A stretch of DNA of 64,000 bases from UBA1783 sp964449115 (GTDB lineage: Bacteria > Bacillota_I > Bacilli_A > Erysipelotrichales > Erysipelotrichaceae). Below, piece after piece: positions 36,495 to 46,813 of the stretch; the stretch's first letter is position 1; each line of letters begins with the position of its first letter. The position numbers and the translations under genes were made by a program. Location: positions 1 through 64,000 of the forward strand of contig CAYUXW010000006.1 in assembly GCA_964449115.1 (NCBI GenBank), written 5' to 3'. Below the pieces are notes generated by a model, which was not told the origin of the DNA, searched no databases, and saw only the letters and a program-made list of their open reading frames with translations.

Positions 36495-37853
36495 TTATTT
36501 TTCTTGTTGCTCTTCAAACATTTTCTTCATTGTTGGATTGTTTCTAGTTAATTTTTTAATTGATAAATCCTGAGCTTTATCATTTGCTAAACGCAGGTTT
36601 CTGCCAGAAGACATTAGGGCGTCTTTGATTTTCTGCAGTTGAACTATCGACTTGTCTATCTGTTCAATAGCTTCTTCAAATTTATTGGCTGCTCTGACAA
36701 AGTTTTTAGAAAATTTATCTTTAAAATCGTTTATCTCCTGCTCAAAATTAGTAATATCAATATTCTGATTACGCATCAACATTAATTCTTTTTTATATTC
36801 CATAGAGTTTAATGCTGCATTTCTTAATAAGGTAATTATCGGTATAAAGAATTGAGGTCTTACTACATACATTTTTTCATACCTATAGGAAACATCAACA
36901 ATTCCAGCATTATACAAATCGTTATCTTTTTCCAGCATAGATACTAAAACCGCATATTCACAGTCCTTGTTCTTTCTGTCTTTATCCAACTTTAAGAAGA
37001 AAGCTTCATTTTTCTGTTTATTTTTAGAACCTTCTTCTTCGTTTTTCATCTCAAACATAATCGAAACTATCAGATTTCCTTCATTATCATAATCTTTAAA
37101 GATATAGTCACCTTTGGTTCCTTCTTTAACAGAGGTGTCCTTTTCAAAATAGGCGTTCTTGAAAGCCGTAGCTCTAATCTTGTTGAATTCATTTTCACAA
37201 TACTGCTCCAGACTTTCTCCTATATCCTTGATAGTTAACTGAGCCTTATAGTCTCTATAGTAATTAATCATGTCATCTTTCGCTTTTAGCTGATTTTCAT
37301 AATTCTGCTTCAGTGAGTTTTCTTTGATTTTAAACTGGTCCTGGCTGCTTTCCAGAGCATTACTGAGTTTTGCAATTTCGCTGTCCTTGCTATTTACAAT
37401 CTTTTGAATCTCCAGTTGAGTCTGACTCTCTTTGTTTTCAAGTTTGTTTGACAAAGCTGTAATCTCGTTGTTTTTCTCACTGATTTTTCTTTGCAGTTCA
37501 TTTTCTAGAGTCTTTCGCTCTAATTGCATTTTGTTTTGCAGTTTTTCGATTTCACTTTCCTTTTCAGTTATTTTTTTCAAATAATCTGTTTCCAGCTGGT
37601 TAGTTGCCAATTTTATGTTTGCTTCACTTTCGCTTTTCTTCTGCTCCAATTTCAAACTTAATTTATCAATTTCAGTTTGCATTTCTTGTTTTGCTAAAGC
37701 CAAGGCACTTTCTTTTTCTTTAATTAATTGCTCTTCTCTTAATTTTAAATCATCTGAAAACTGCTGATCTCTAATCTGATTTACAATTGATTGATAATTT
37801 GACTCATCTATTTGAAACATTTCTCCACAATTTGGACACTTAATCTCTTTCAT
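36495..37853 (-). CDS. DUF2130 protein: zinc ribbon, coiled coil and nuclease-like domain
   Basis: 452 aa from ATG 37853 (AAAGGAGAGG upstream). It begins with IKCPNCGEMFQIDE, half of a zinc ribbon, then a long coiled coil (about 30-210; repeated EKESEIEKLQNKMQLERK), then the DUF2130 core with EGTKGDYIFKD, IMFEMKNEEEG and CEYAVLVSMLE. The core has the D...E-x-K spacing of a PD-(D/E)XK nuclease. Function not established; the placement just downstream of addBA, on the same strand but with its own RBS and a terminator between, hints at DNA processing. Confidence 0.85.
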   Translation of the reverse strand: MKEIKCPNCGEMFQIDESNYQSIVNQIRDQQFSDDLKLREEQLIKEKESALALAKQEMQTEIDKLSLKLEQKKSESEANIKLATNQLETDYLKKITEKESEIEKLQNKMQLERKTLENELQRKISEKNNEITALSNKLENKESQTQLEIQKIVNSKDSEIAKLSNALESSQDQFKIKENSLKQNYENQLKAKDDMINYYRDYKAQLTIKDIGESLEQYCENEFNKIRATAFKNAYFEKDTSVKEGTKGDYIFKDYDNEGNLIVSIMFEMKNEEEGSKNKQKNEAFFLKLDKDRKNKDCEYAVLVSMLEKDNDLYNAGIVDVSYRYEKMYVVRPQFFIPIITLLRNAALNSMEYKKELMLMRNQNIDITNFEQEINDFKDKFSKNFVRAANKFEEAIEQIDKSIVQLQKIKDALMSSGRNLRLANDKAQDLSIKKLTRNNPTMKKMFEEQQEK

Positions 37854-37941
37854 TTGCCTCTCCTTTCTTGGCACTTTATTTCAACTTTTTTATCCTGCTA
37901 CTAATATTATACATCATTGATAATTCCCTTTTTTAAAAGAA

Positions 37942-37998
37942 AACCCATCAACTTCTTATACATCTTTATTATACAGAAGGCATAAATTAATGATGGGT
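37942..37998 (-). terminator. Terminator after addA
   Basis: AACCCATCA (37942-37950) and TGATGGGT (37991-37998) form the outer stem, with an inner TTCT/AGAA hairpin. TTTTCTTTT follows on the minus strand. Confidence 0.65.
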
Positions 37999-38025
37999 GT
38001 TTATTTGGACTTTATTATTAATATT

Positions 38026-41000
38026 CTATTTTACCTGACGATATGTTGACTCCATTAAACTGAATAAATAGCACTCAACCTTTTTATATGAAACCGATTC
38101 AATATATTCCTTATACCCCAACAGCTGCAAATCATAGTTTTCATCGGAAATATTTTTAAGCTTATAATCAATAATGACAAATCTGTCTTCATATTCAAGT
38201 AATAGGTCGATAAAACCATGCTTCTGCTGGTTATCCTGTTGATAAATAAACTCGAACTCTTTTATTACTTTGACACTTTTAACATCCTTAAGTAAATCAC
38301 TTTCCACAAATTTTCTAATCTTGCCTTCACACTCTGCTTCGATGATTGAATAATCAGGATTTTTCAAATCTATAACTTCCAAAAGATAGTGTAATTTTGT
38401 GCCATATTCCATTATATCTTTGGTAGTTTGATCAATAATTGAAATTTCTTTAGAAAACTTTCCTTTTTCCAGTAGTTCTGGAACTATTTCCTTAGGAATA
38501 GAAACTTCTATTGGATCAGCATTTTTATCCAAATCTTTAAAAACGTCTGTTATTTTATCCAAATATTTTTTATTTAACTGTATTTCTTTACTATCTTTAC
38601 TTAAATCAATTTCCCAGACATATTTTGCGAGTGCACCAGATATTGAATTCAGCATACTTAAAAAACTGTTGTATTTTAATCTGGTATCATTTTCTACTAC
38701 ACCATCATCAAATTCTGTCTCGTTACTTTCCAATGGACAAATCATAATAATTTTTTCTTGAGCTCTGGTTAAAGCAACATAAAACAGTCTGATTTTTTCG
38801 GAAATCATTTCTCTATTTTTATCCTGTTTAAATAGTTTCTTTAAAACTGTTTCCGACAAGCCCAAATACTGATTTCTTTCATAAATCTTACAAGGTAAAA
38901 TAACCCCTCTTTCTTTAGAGAACAGATAATCTCCTTTGACATCCGAAGTATTAAACCTTCCAAATAATAATGGATAATAACAGATACGGAACTCTAAACC
39001 TTTAGAGTTGTGAATCGACATTATCTTAACAGCATTTTCTTCGTGCTGATTCAATTTAAACTCCAGTTTTTTCTTTTCATCATTCAATATCTTTTCTAAA
39101 TGACTGGCAAAATCAGAATAGCTATATCCAATTTGCCCTAATTGAATTGCCAGATCACTAACGTACTCGATAATAGCAACATTCATTTCCACTTCACCAA
39201 GCAAATGAATCTTCTCATAGAAATCAAAAGCTTTGATAATTTCATTAAATACTTCTAAAATCGTTTTATTCTCAATTCCCTGGGAAATATTGACACATTT
39301 TAAATAACTTATAGTCTTTTCAATTGTATCCTCTTTAATTGTTTCATAAATTGCTTCATCAGTATTTTGAATCAGAAAACTTCTTTCAATAGAAGCATAG
39401 CAATGTTTTTGAACTTCTTTATCTTTTTTATTAACGATGTTATCAATCATCATAAAGATTCTTTTAATAACTTTGATAATATCTGTTTCGCCTATTTGAA
39501 CTTCTCTTTCTACTTTTACCGGAATTGCTTCAGCAGACAATATTTCGTTAAATAAATCGAAATGTTTTTTGGTCTGGGCCATGATACAGAAATCACCATA
39601 GTTAACTTTTCTTAAATTCTTACCATCAAAAATCTGAAATTCGCCAGCAATTTTATTTTTGATATCTCTAGCGATAATCATCGCTTCAACTTCTTCTTTT
39701 TTAAATTCCTTATCAGCAAACGGATAAATATCAACCTTTTCAATTGTTATTTTACCTTTTGAATCTTCAGACTCCTGTTCTTGTTTGAGTCTGTAGCTGA
39801 TTATTTCTGTCTGATAATAGTTTGCATCTGGACAGTTTTGCGTATATTTTTCTTGGCCAAATTCCAGCATTTGAGACTTGTCATAATTGACTCCTCCGAT
39901 ATACTGGTCCATTAGATATGAAAAAATATGATTTACAGAATCTAAGACTTCTTTTCTACTTCTAAAGTTTTTATTCAGGTCAATTACTTTACCATCACTT
40001 ACCTTTTTGCATTCATTGTACTTGTTTTGAAAATTTAAAGGATTGGCATTTCTAAAACCATAAATAGACTGTTTAATATCACCAACGACAAAGACATTGT
40101 TATTAGATATCAGACTAATAAACTCTTCCTGCAGATCGCTGTTATCCTGATACTCATCTACCAATATTTCTTTAAAGTAATCCTTTATTTCGTTTCTGAT
40201 ATTTTCATTTTCTTCGACCAGCTTAATCGACATCTTGGCGATATCAGTATAAGTATACAAATCTTTTTCTTTTTTAAAAATAGAAGTCTTTTTCTCTAGT
40301 CTATTAATAATTTCCAAAATAACTTCAACATATTTTCTAGTACTTGATATCTGATTTTTCACTTCTGTTTTACTAAAGGCAAATATTTCCTTTATCTCTT
40401 TAACAGCCTCAGAAATCTTATCCTTAAAGAAAGAGGCTCTTAATTTCGTATAATCATCTATACCTGAAATTCTCATAGATCCAAGACTGAAATCAGAAAT
40501 TTCATTTTCTAAATCTTCTACGGTTTTACAACTAACAAGGGTTTCCAGTTTTGGCACTTCTTTTTCGATAAAGGTAGTTTTATATCCATATATTATATCC
40601 ATCAGAGTTTCAAGCCATCTTTCAATGTTTTTTAGTATTTCTAAAGATGACTCACGATATTCTATTACCTGTTTTTCTACAAATTCATTACTGAAAAATT
40701 GATTGAAGTAATTATTAATAAACTCATCTTTATCAATTATTAAATCCATTTTATTATTTATTGCTATTATGGCCTCTTTAAAAGCATTATCGCTTTTTAT
40801 ACATAAATCGTTTATTGTTTCTAAAAATTTACTATCTTTAGAAAGATACTTCTGATTGATAATTTCATCAAGTATCTCTTCCTGTTTTATCTTCATTACA
40901 TTTTCATCAATAACACTGATATTATTGCTGACATTTAACAGGTAGTGATATTTTTTCACTAAAGACAGGCTATAGGCATCAAAGGTCATAATATAGCTTC

Positions 41001-41283
41001 CATCAATTTTATCTAATTGATCTTTTCGACGATTTTCATTTAAAGCTCCACCTTCATTTTTTTCTATCTTTTCTTTGGTTTTTTCTTTCATCGAAGCTGC
41101 TGCTGCCTTGGTAAAAGTCAAAACAAGAAGGTGGTCAATATCAATACCCTTACACAGATGATTAAAGATACGTTCTGTCAGCACGGCTGTTTTACCACTA
41201 CCGGCTCCAGCTGAAACAATAGTGTTGGCAATATCACATGTTATTGCTTCATGTTGCTCTTTTGTCCAAGTTATCTTACTCAT
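38026..41283 (-). CDS. addA: ATP-dependent helicase/nuclease subunit A
   Basis: About 1,085 aa. ATG 41283 is used because AAGGAGG sits 6 bases before it; the ATG two codons earlier touches the RBS. UvrD/Rep-type helicase motifs: VSAGAGSGKTAVLTERIF (Walker A), LLVLTFTKAAAASMKEK, ILVDEYQDNSDLQ (Walker B), VVGDIKQSIYGFR, VKIMSIHNSKGLEF and LFYVALTRAQEKI. The C-terminus has the RecB-type nuclease (HGFIDLLLEYEDRFVIIDYKLK). With AddB it resects double-strand breaks and degrades foreign DNA. It overlaps addB by 8 bases. Confidence 0.95.
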   Translation of the reverse strand: MSKITWTKEQHEAITCDIANTIVSAGAGSGKTAVLTERIFNHLCKGIDIDHLLVLTFTKAAAASMKEKTKEKIEKNEGGALNENRRKDQLDKIDGSYIMTFDAYSLSLVKKYHYLLNVSNNISVIDENVMKIKQEEILDEIINQKYLSKDSKFLETINDLCIKSDNAFKEAIIAINNKMDLIIDKDEFINNYFNQFFSNEFVEKQVIEYRESSLEILKNIERWLETLMDIIYGYKTTFIEKEVPKLETLVSCKTVEDLENEISDFSLGSMRISGIDDYTKLRASFFKDKISEAVKEIKEIFAFSKTEVKNQISSTRKYVEVILEIINRLEKKTSIFKKEKDLYTYTDIAKMSIKLVEENENIRNEIKDYFKEILVDEYQDNSDLQEEFISLISNNNVFVVGDIKQSIYGFRNANPLNFQNKYNECKKVSDGKVIDLNKNFRSRKEVLDSVNHIFSYLMDQYIGGVNYDKSQMLEFGQEKYTQNCPDANYYQTEIISYRLKQEQESEDSKGKITIEKVDIYPFADKEFKKEEVEAMIIARDIKNKIAGEFQIFDGKNLRKVNYGDFCIMAQTKKHFDLFNEILSAEAIPVKVEREVQIGETDIIKVIKRIFMMIDNIVNKKDKEVQKHCYASIERSFLIQNTDEAIYETIKEDTIEKTISYLKCVNISQGIENKTILEVFNEIIKAFDFYEKIHLLGEVEMNVAIIEYVSDLAIQLGQIGYSYSDFASHLEKILNDEKKKLEFKLNQHEENAVKIMSIHNSKGLEFRICYYPLLFGRFNTSDVKGDYLFSKERGVILPCKIYERNQYLGLSETVLKKLFKQDKNREMISEKIRLFYVALTRAQEKIIMICPLESNETEFDDGVVENDTRLKYNSFLSMLNSISGALAKYVWEIDLSKDSKEIQLNKKYLDKITDVFKDLDKNADPIEVSIPKEIVPELLEKGKFSKEISIIDQTTKDIMEYGTKLHYLLEVIDLKNPDYSIIEAECEGKIRKFVESDLLKDVKSVKVIKEFEFIYQQDNQQKHGFIDLLLEYEDRFVIIDYKLKNISDENYDLQLLGYKEYIESVSYKKVECYLFSLMESTYRQVK

Positions 41284-43606
41284 CGTCATCCTCCTTTTTT
41301 TCTACTTTTTTATAGTCACTGTTTTTCTTATAACAGATATCACTATAGGTACAATATTTGCAGGCCTCATCATAATCATAAGGAGAAATAGAAAACTCTC
41401 TCTGTAATATGGAAGTGGCTGCTTCCCTTATTTTACTTTCCGTTAAGTTTATTAAATTTTCAATCTGGACATTACTCATTCCTCTTTTACCCGAAATTTT
41501 ATTGTCTTTTGTTTTTAAAGCTTTAATAAATTCACTGTTCTGACAGTCTGAATCAAAAGCCTGGATGTTTTTTAAATTATCATCACCATTGCTTTTTCCA
41601 TCAAGTTTCATTGAATCAATTTTCTTTTCCTCTACAGTTTTTTTGCCATCATATTTGGTATCTGTATTAATTAAATGCTGAATATAAAAACCAGCATATT
41701 TTTTATCTTCATCCTTAAAGATCTGACTTGCCAGATATAGATAACTTGGCAGCTGTAAAGATAGGCCAGCTTCAACCTTGTCTTCTTTAAATTCTTCTGC
41801 ACCTGTTTTATAATCAACTACCACAATCAGTCTTTCTTCATCTATTTTTTGATGAATCAGTTTATCTATTATTCCTTTAAACTCAACATTTTCAGTCATT
41901 TGTACTTTTACTTCTTTTTCATATTCATAATTATCAAAACCAATTTTCTGATGTTGCTTTCGGATTATTTCAATATCTTTAAGTAGTTCCTGTTTCAAAC
42001 TTCTGGTAAAAAACTTCTCGCTTTCTGTATACTGCTGCTTTGAAATCACTTCTTCTATGGTGCTATCAATTAAATCATTAATCTTTTTTTCATCATTGAT
42101 ATCATTTTCAAAAACCTCTTTTAATACTTCATGGAAAACATTTCCCAGCTGCATATGAAACTGACTTGTTTCATCATTAATTTTTAGCTTTCTTTCGATA
42201 AAGTACTTAAAAGGACATCTAAAATAATTGTCAACCTGTGAATAAGATAAATTTAATGCCTCATCTATCTGTCTGTTAATCTGCTTATAACTATGTTCAT
42301 ATTTTCGATAATTATTTTCTTTATAAGTTGAATACAGCCTTTCCAGATTTTCATCCTTAAAATTATATTTGGAAAACTGGTCTAACTTTTTAGAAAAACT
42401 ATATCTGTTCAGTTTATCGGAATAGTTAAAACCTGCTGCTTTATCATTATTTTCTTTTAATTTAATTTTTTCCATTAGTACACTTGGTTTAAAATTATCC
42501 ATTAAACTATTTTCACAATATGAAAGATATAAATTGTTTATATTAGACAGATAATTTAATACATTCTCTTTTTTAATAACATTTTTCTCTTCAGTATTAC
42601 TTAAACCAACCAGATTTTTAATATCATCAGTAATATAATCGGTATCAACAGAAAGTGCAGGACAGCTATCATTAAAACCTACCAAAAACACATGATCATC
42701 TTCCTCAAAAGGTTCTAATAGATTAACCTTTCTAACAATATTGGTATATGATTCATTTTTAACCTTGGTATTATTCAACTCATCAATAATTAAATCACTA
42801 TACTCTTCTATTTGAACATATTTATTGATGATTGAAACAATTGTACCGATGTGTTTAGAATTACTATTTCTAGCAATAAAATCATTTATTGCCGACTGAT
42901 CTTTTTCTTTTAAAATTTTTATAAAATCTTTAACTATTGTCAAAGAAGAAAAACTATTTTCATTTTTTTCTTCTATTTTAAAATGAAAGTATTCATTGTA
43001 GCGATTAAAATAACTTTCATAGCAACTGCCAGCATTCATTACATAAATATTATTGATATCCACTTTATTATCCAATAGTTGAGAAATCCTATCATATAAA
43101 TAATGGACTTCTTTTTCCATAGTATCAAAACTGTGATATTCAAATTCTTTTTCCACATAATTGAATTCAAATATCTCAGCTTTCAGCTTTGCAAAAATAT
43201 CTCTGTAGAATTTATCTAGTCTACCATAGCCAACAACAAGTATTTTTTTCCACTTTTTTAAATAATCTGCAAAAAGAGGGTTTTCAATTAAAAGTCCTTT
43301 TTCAGTCAACTCTTTTTTATAATTAACCAGTGGATCCAGCTTTTCATTGTCATAATTTTTATCTTCAATAAAATACAGATTATTAAGATATGTTTTAGCC
43401 ACATCTATTTTCATCTTATATTTATCAACAAAATATTTAACGGCCTTAAAATCATAGTCAAAGAAATAGTCTTTTAAAAATTCTTCCAGGGACATGAATT
43501 TATTATTTAAAAATGCACCTTTTTTGGAAACTTTTTTTAAAATATGATTTTTAAAAGCAGTTGGACAAATAACTAAAGCATCATCCAAATATTCGATATT
43601 AATCAT
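41276..43606 (-). CDS. addB: AddB-like helicase/nuclease subunit B, short form
   Basis: 776 aa from ATG 43606 (AGGAAGGTG upstream); typical AddB is about 1,150. The C-terminal nuclease is complete: SYSQVDNYFRCPFKYFIER (first Cys), a PD-(D/E)XK core with GIIDKL and VVDYKTG, and ACKYCTYSDICY supplying three more Cys for the 4Fe-4S cluster. The N-terminal inactive-helicase part is shorter and weakly conserved (ALVICPTAFKNHILKKVS). The coupling to addA makes the role firm despite the length. The low-GC Erysipelotrichia-type AddB proteins appear reduced in this way. Confidence 0.9.
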   Translation of the reverse strand: MINIEYLDDALVICPTAFKNHILKKVSKKGAFLNNKFMSLEEFLKDYFFDYDFKAVKYFVDKYKMKIDVAKTYLNNLYFIEDKNYDNEKLDPLVNYKKELTEKGLLIENPLFADYLKKWKKILVVGYGRLDKFYRDIFAKLKAEIFEFNYVEKEFEYHSFDTMEKEVHYLYDRISQLLDNKVDINNIYVMNAGSCYESYFNRYNEYFHFKIEEKNENSFSSLTIVKDFIKILKEKDQSAINDFIARNSNSKHIGTIVSIINKYVQIEEYSDLIIDELNNTKVKNESYTNIVRKVNLLEPFEEDDHVFLVGFNDSCPALSVDTDYITDDIKNLVGLSNTEEKNVIKKENVLNYLSNINNLYLSYCENSLMDNFKPSVLMEKIKLKENNDKAAGFNYSDKLNRYSFSKKLDQFSKYNFKDENLERLYSTYKENNYRKYEHSYKQINRQIDEALNLSYSQVDNYFRCPFKYFIERKLKINDETSQFHMQLGNVFHEVLKEVFENDINDEKKINDLIDSTIEEVISKQQYTESEKFFTRSLKQELLKDIEIIRKQHQKIGFDNYEYEKEVKVQMTENVEFKGIIDKLIHQKIDEERLIVVVDYKTGAEEFKEDKVEAGLSLQLPSYLYLASQIFKDEDKKYAGFYIQHLINTDTKYDGKKTVEEKKIDSMKLDGKSNGDDNLKNIQAFDSDCQNSEFIKALKTKDNKISGKRGMSNVQIENLINLTESKIREAATSILQREFSISPYDYDEACKYCTYSDICYKKNSDYKKVEKKEDDDE

Positions 43607-43663
43607 CTTATCACCTTCCTGCACAACTATATTTTACAACATCCTGCTGACAATAAATATATA

Positions 43664-43706
43664 AAAACAGCCCACAATTTACTAGTGAGTAAATATATGG
43701 ACTGTA
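43664..43706 (-). terminator. Terminator after the beta-helix surface protein gene
   Basis: On the minus strand ACAGTCC...ATTTACT pairs with AGTAAAT...GGGCTGT around a CACT loop, followed by TTTTTATAT. Confidence 0.75.
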
Positions 43707-43730
43707 TTTTGTTCAATTCATATTTTTTCT

Positions 43731-45998
43731 TTATTTTTTGCTTTTACGTTGATACAAGATTAACGCAACTATTGAAGCAAAAGAAACTATCATTACCGCA
43801 ATCCAGAAAACAGGATTGAAATTATCCCCTGTCTCAGGAATGATGTTTTTATAAGTATTAATGATATTATAGCCTTCAATTTCAGTAGTATAATCTACAA
43901 CTTCATCTTCAGTTATCGTATAGACAATCAATTCCCCATTTTTATATTTTGGCAAATCTTCAAACTTCCACGCCCAGCCATCCTGTTCTGTAACGGTTAT
44001 TGAATCAATTTCTATCTCATTTTCAAAAAGACGTATTGTAATACTTTCTGGTCTTTTAGCTCGAATATTATTATCATCATTCCAGGTTTTACTTCCTTCA
44101 ATTGAAATTCTTTTTGTTTCAATAGTGTTTGTTATCAGTACTCTGTCAGAAGCCTTTTGCTCTATGGTTGTTACATAGCCTGTTACTGGTCTTTCTTTAA
44201 TGATATATTCAAACTCATTTCCTAAACCGTCTTTCTTATGTAGATTGTTAAACTTCATTGACCAGTTGCCATCGGCATCTGGTGTAATGGTTTCATAACC
44301 AACATATATTGGCTCTTCTGATGTGCCAGCTGTTTTACGCCACAATTCTATTTCTATCTTATCAGGACGAAGTCCACTGAAGTTGTTGTCATCATCCCAT
44401 ACTTTACTGACATACAGATCAAAGGTTTCTTCATAAAAGCCAAAAACTACATCTCAATTAGAGCCTACTCCTCCACCAGAAGTGTAGGAATAGTTGCCAG
44501 TAATAAACACTCTAGCTAACCTTAAAGTTATTTCATCAGCCACTTCATCAGTATGAAGCAGTAAGGCAACTCCTTCTCCTAACAAGACACCTTTAAGACC
44601 ATTTAAAGGCACCTCAGTTCCATCATAGTTCTTCCAATGGTAAGGCGCACAGCCCAGCATTGAATCACTGATGAAAAACTCAGGATTGCCACCATGAGTA
44701 CCATATCCCTGTGTTTGAGCATAGATGAAAAGATCCTTGCCCCTTGAATAATAATTAGCCTTATTTCCGTATATTGCACCACTATCACTTAAATAAATCT
44801 TGGTATCACTTATTGGACAGGCAGCATAACCACCACCGTATATTCTAGCTGTATTGTTGGTAACAATGGTGTTCATCAGAATCAATTTCCCATTTGTTAC
44901 TTCTGGAGAATTATTACCATTGACATAAATGCCTCCGCCTCCAAAGGCATAATTGGTATATCCACTTCCAGTCATTCTGTTATTGGTAATATAGCCAGCA
45001 TTAATAGTCGCTATTGACTCCAAAGGAGTGATAGCAACCTGGACAAAGATTCCCCCTCCTGTTGCCCCAGAAGTGTTTCTATCAATAGTTCCTCCATCCA
45101 TAACTAAGCGATTGCTTCCAGTTGTACTGCCTCTTATAGTACCAACACTGATGCCGCCACCTACTTCTTCTGAACTGTTACTTTGAATTAGAGCTTCACC
45201 ACTTATATTACATGTTGCTCCATCAAATAAGCAGATTCCGCCTCCAGCTCCAGAAACATTCCAGGTATCTGGATTGTATCTATTAAATCCTGGTCCAGTA
45301 TAAGCATTATTGTTTCTAATTGTTCCACCTGACACATTAAGTACAGCATTTTTGGTCAAATAAAAACCTCCGCCCCACATGGCAGAATTATTCTGCACTA
45401 AGCCAGCTGTCATATTTACAGTACATCCTGGTCCAGTACAATAAACTGCACCACCAAGATTCTTTGTTCTTTTTGACTTTGAAGCAATCCTGTTGTTTTC
45501 CAGAACTGTACCTTCGGTGATATTAAGAGTTCCCTGACATCTGATTAGTGAACTATTGGCATTAACAGCCTGCTGAGAGTTACCATCAATACTGATATTT
45601 TTAAGCGTTGCTTCCGTTCCGTAAGCTATCTGTATTAAATAACCATTGAATGCCGCATCTCTTTTTAAGATGGCATTTGTACCCTCAAGTGTTATTTCTC
45701 CACTGACAACAACAGTACCAATAACATAAATTGTATTTATATTCTGATAATCCGTGGCAATCTGTTTTGCTCTTTCAAAAGTTTTGACTGGCGCTTCTCT
45801 TGTACTGCCATCATTTAAATCATCACCATTTATACCATCAAGATAAATCTGTGTTGTATTTTCATCTAGATTCATAAGAACTGGTGGATTATTAGCAGTT
45901 GAATAAATATTAGCTAAAGCCTGAACAGGTTGATAAACCTGCAGCACTAGATAGGCAAATAAAGTAGCTATGACTATAAACAGATTTTTATTTTTCAT
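43731..45998 (-). pseudogene. Cell-wall-anchored beta-helix/CnaB protein split by an in-frame TGA
   Basis: Two open frames in the same register (45998-44454 and 44345-43731) are separated by only one stop, TGA at 44456-44454; the 36 codons between are open (DVVFGFYEETFDLYVSKVWD...). Together they give about 755 codons. Layout: signal peptide (LFIVIATLFAYLVLQVYQPV), a long right-handed beta-helix with GGG-rich rungs (GGAVYC, GGGFYL, GGGICLF, GGGISVG, GGGIFV, GGGIYV, GGGYAA), then two CnaB domains (VSKVWDDDNNFSGLRPDKI; GSKTWNDDNNIRAKRPESI) and an IPETG sorting signal with a hydrophobic helix and KSKK. The TGA falls exactly at the join, in GGGVGSN-stop-DVVFG, where a Gly codon (GGA) would fit. 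As read, the product would be unanchored. ATG 45998 is preferred over the GTG at 46007 because of GAGAGG spacing. Confidence 0.8.
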
Positions 45999-46240
45999 TT
46001 TTTCCACCTCTCTTACCTATAAATTTCACCTAAATAATTTTGAAAATTTTTAGACACAACTATTATAACATTAATCAACTTCTTTTTAACTTTTTTTAAA
46101 ACACATTAGAAAATATTTGTCTCTCTTCCTATACAGATATTCTTTCTGATAATATCTTTACTACATTGAAATATGTATAATCCCCTTTTATTTTTATAAA
46201 TAAGAAGTATAATTATATCGATTAAAAAAAGGAGAAAAAA

Positions 46241-46690
46241 ATGGAGAAAAAAGGAATTGTCGAAGAGTTTAAGGAGTTTATATCTAGAGGTAATGTATTG
46301 GATATGGCAATCGGGGTCATCATTGGTGGTGCCTTCGGTAAAATAACTTCTTCACTTGTTAATGATGTGATTATGCCAATAGTTTCGGTTTTAACTGGTG
46401 GTATTGAATTTAAAAACTGGAAAATAGTACTTAAGGAAGCTGTAGTTGGTGCTGATGGCGTAATTGATGCTGCAACAGAAGTTGCCATTAATTTTGGATC
46501 ACTGGTAGCAACAGTCATTGATTTTCTAATTATTGCCTTTACTGTCTTTACTATTATTAAACTTGTTAACAAATTTAAAAACACACTGCAAAAAGAAGCT
46601 GAAGAGGAAGAAAAAGAAGAAGAAACCGAAAAAGAACCTTCAGAAGAAGTTAAATTGCTTACTGAAATTCGTGATGCTTTAAAGAAATAG
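46241..46690 (+). CDS. mscL: Large-conductance mechanosensitive channel
   Basis: 149 aa. FKEFISRGNVLDMAIGVIIGGAFGKI is the MscL N-terminal helix and first TM segment; the second TM is FLIIAFTVFTIIKLVNKF, and the charged C-terminal helix (EEKEEETEKEPSEEVKLL) closes with TEIRDALKK. It opens under membrane tension to release solutes in osmotic downshock. AAAGGAG precedes the start, and a TATAAT-like -10 is about 20 bases further up. A terminator follows. Confidence 0.96.
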   Translation: MEKKGIVEEFKEFISRGNVLDMAIGVIIGGAFGKITSSLVNDVIMPIVSVLTGGIEFKNWKIVLKEAVVGADGVIDAATEVAINFGSLVATVIDFLIIAFTVFTIIKLVNKFKNTLQKEAEEEEKEEETEKEPSEEVKLLTEIRDALKK

Positions 46691-46700
46691 CTCATTAAGA

Positions 46701-46727
46701 AAGTTGTAGCATTTACAACTTTTTTTG
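46701..46727 (+). terminator. Terminator after mscL
   Basis: AAGTTGTA (46701-46708) pairs with TACAACTT (46714-46721), followed by TTTTTT. Confidence 0.85.
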
Positions 46728-46813
46728 TTTAATCCCCCTACTGCAACATTATATTTATGTTTTTTGACTTAAGTGTTATATAATTAGTTTACCAATCTTG
46801 ATGAGGTGATAAT

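Noticed and set aside
9853..44456. TGA reassigned to Trp or Gly in this organism
   Set aside because: Four other genes end at TGA in sensible places, Trp is encoded by TGG throughout, and only two genes are interrupted; nonsense changes are simpler.
46222..46695. 157-aa open frame antisense to mscL
   Set aside because: Serine-rich mirror of a clear MscL gene; no ribosome binding site; typical shadow frame.
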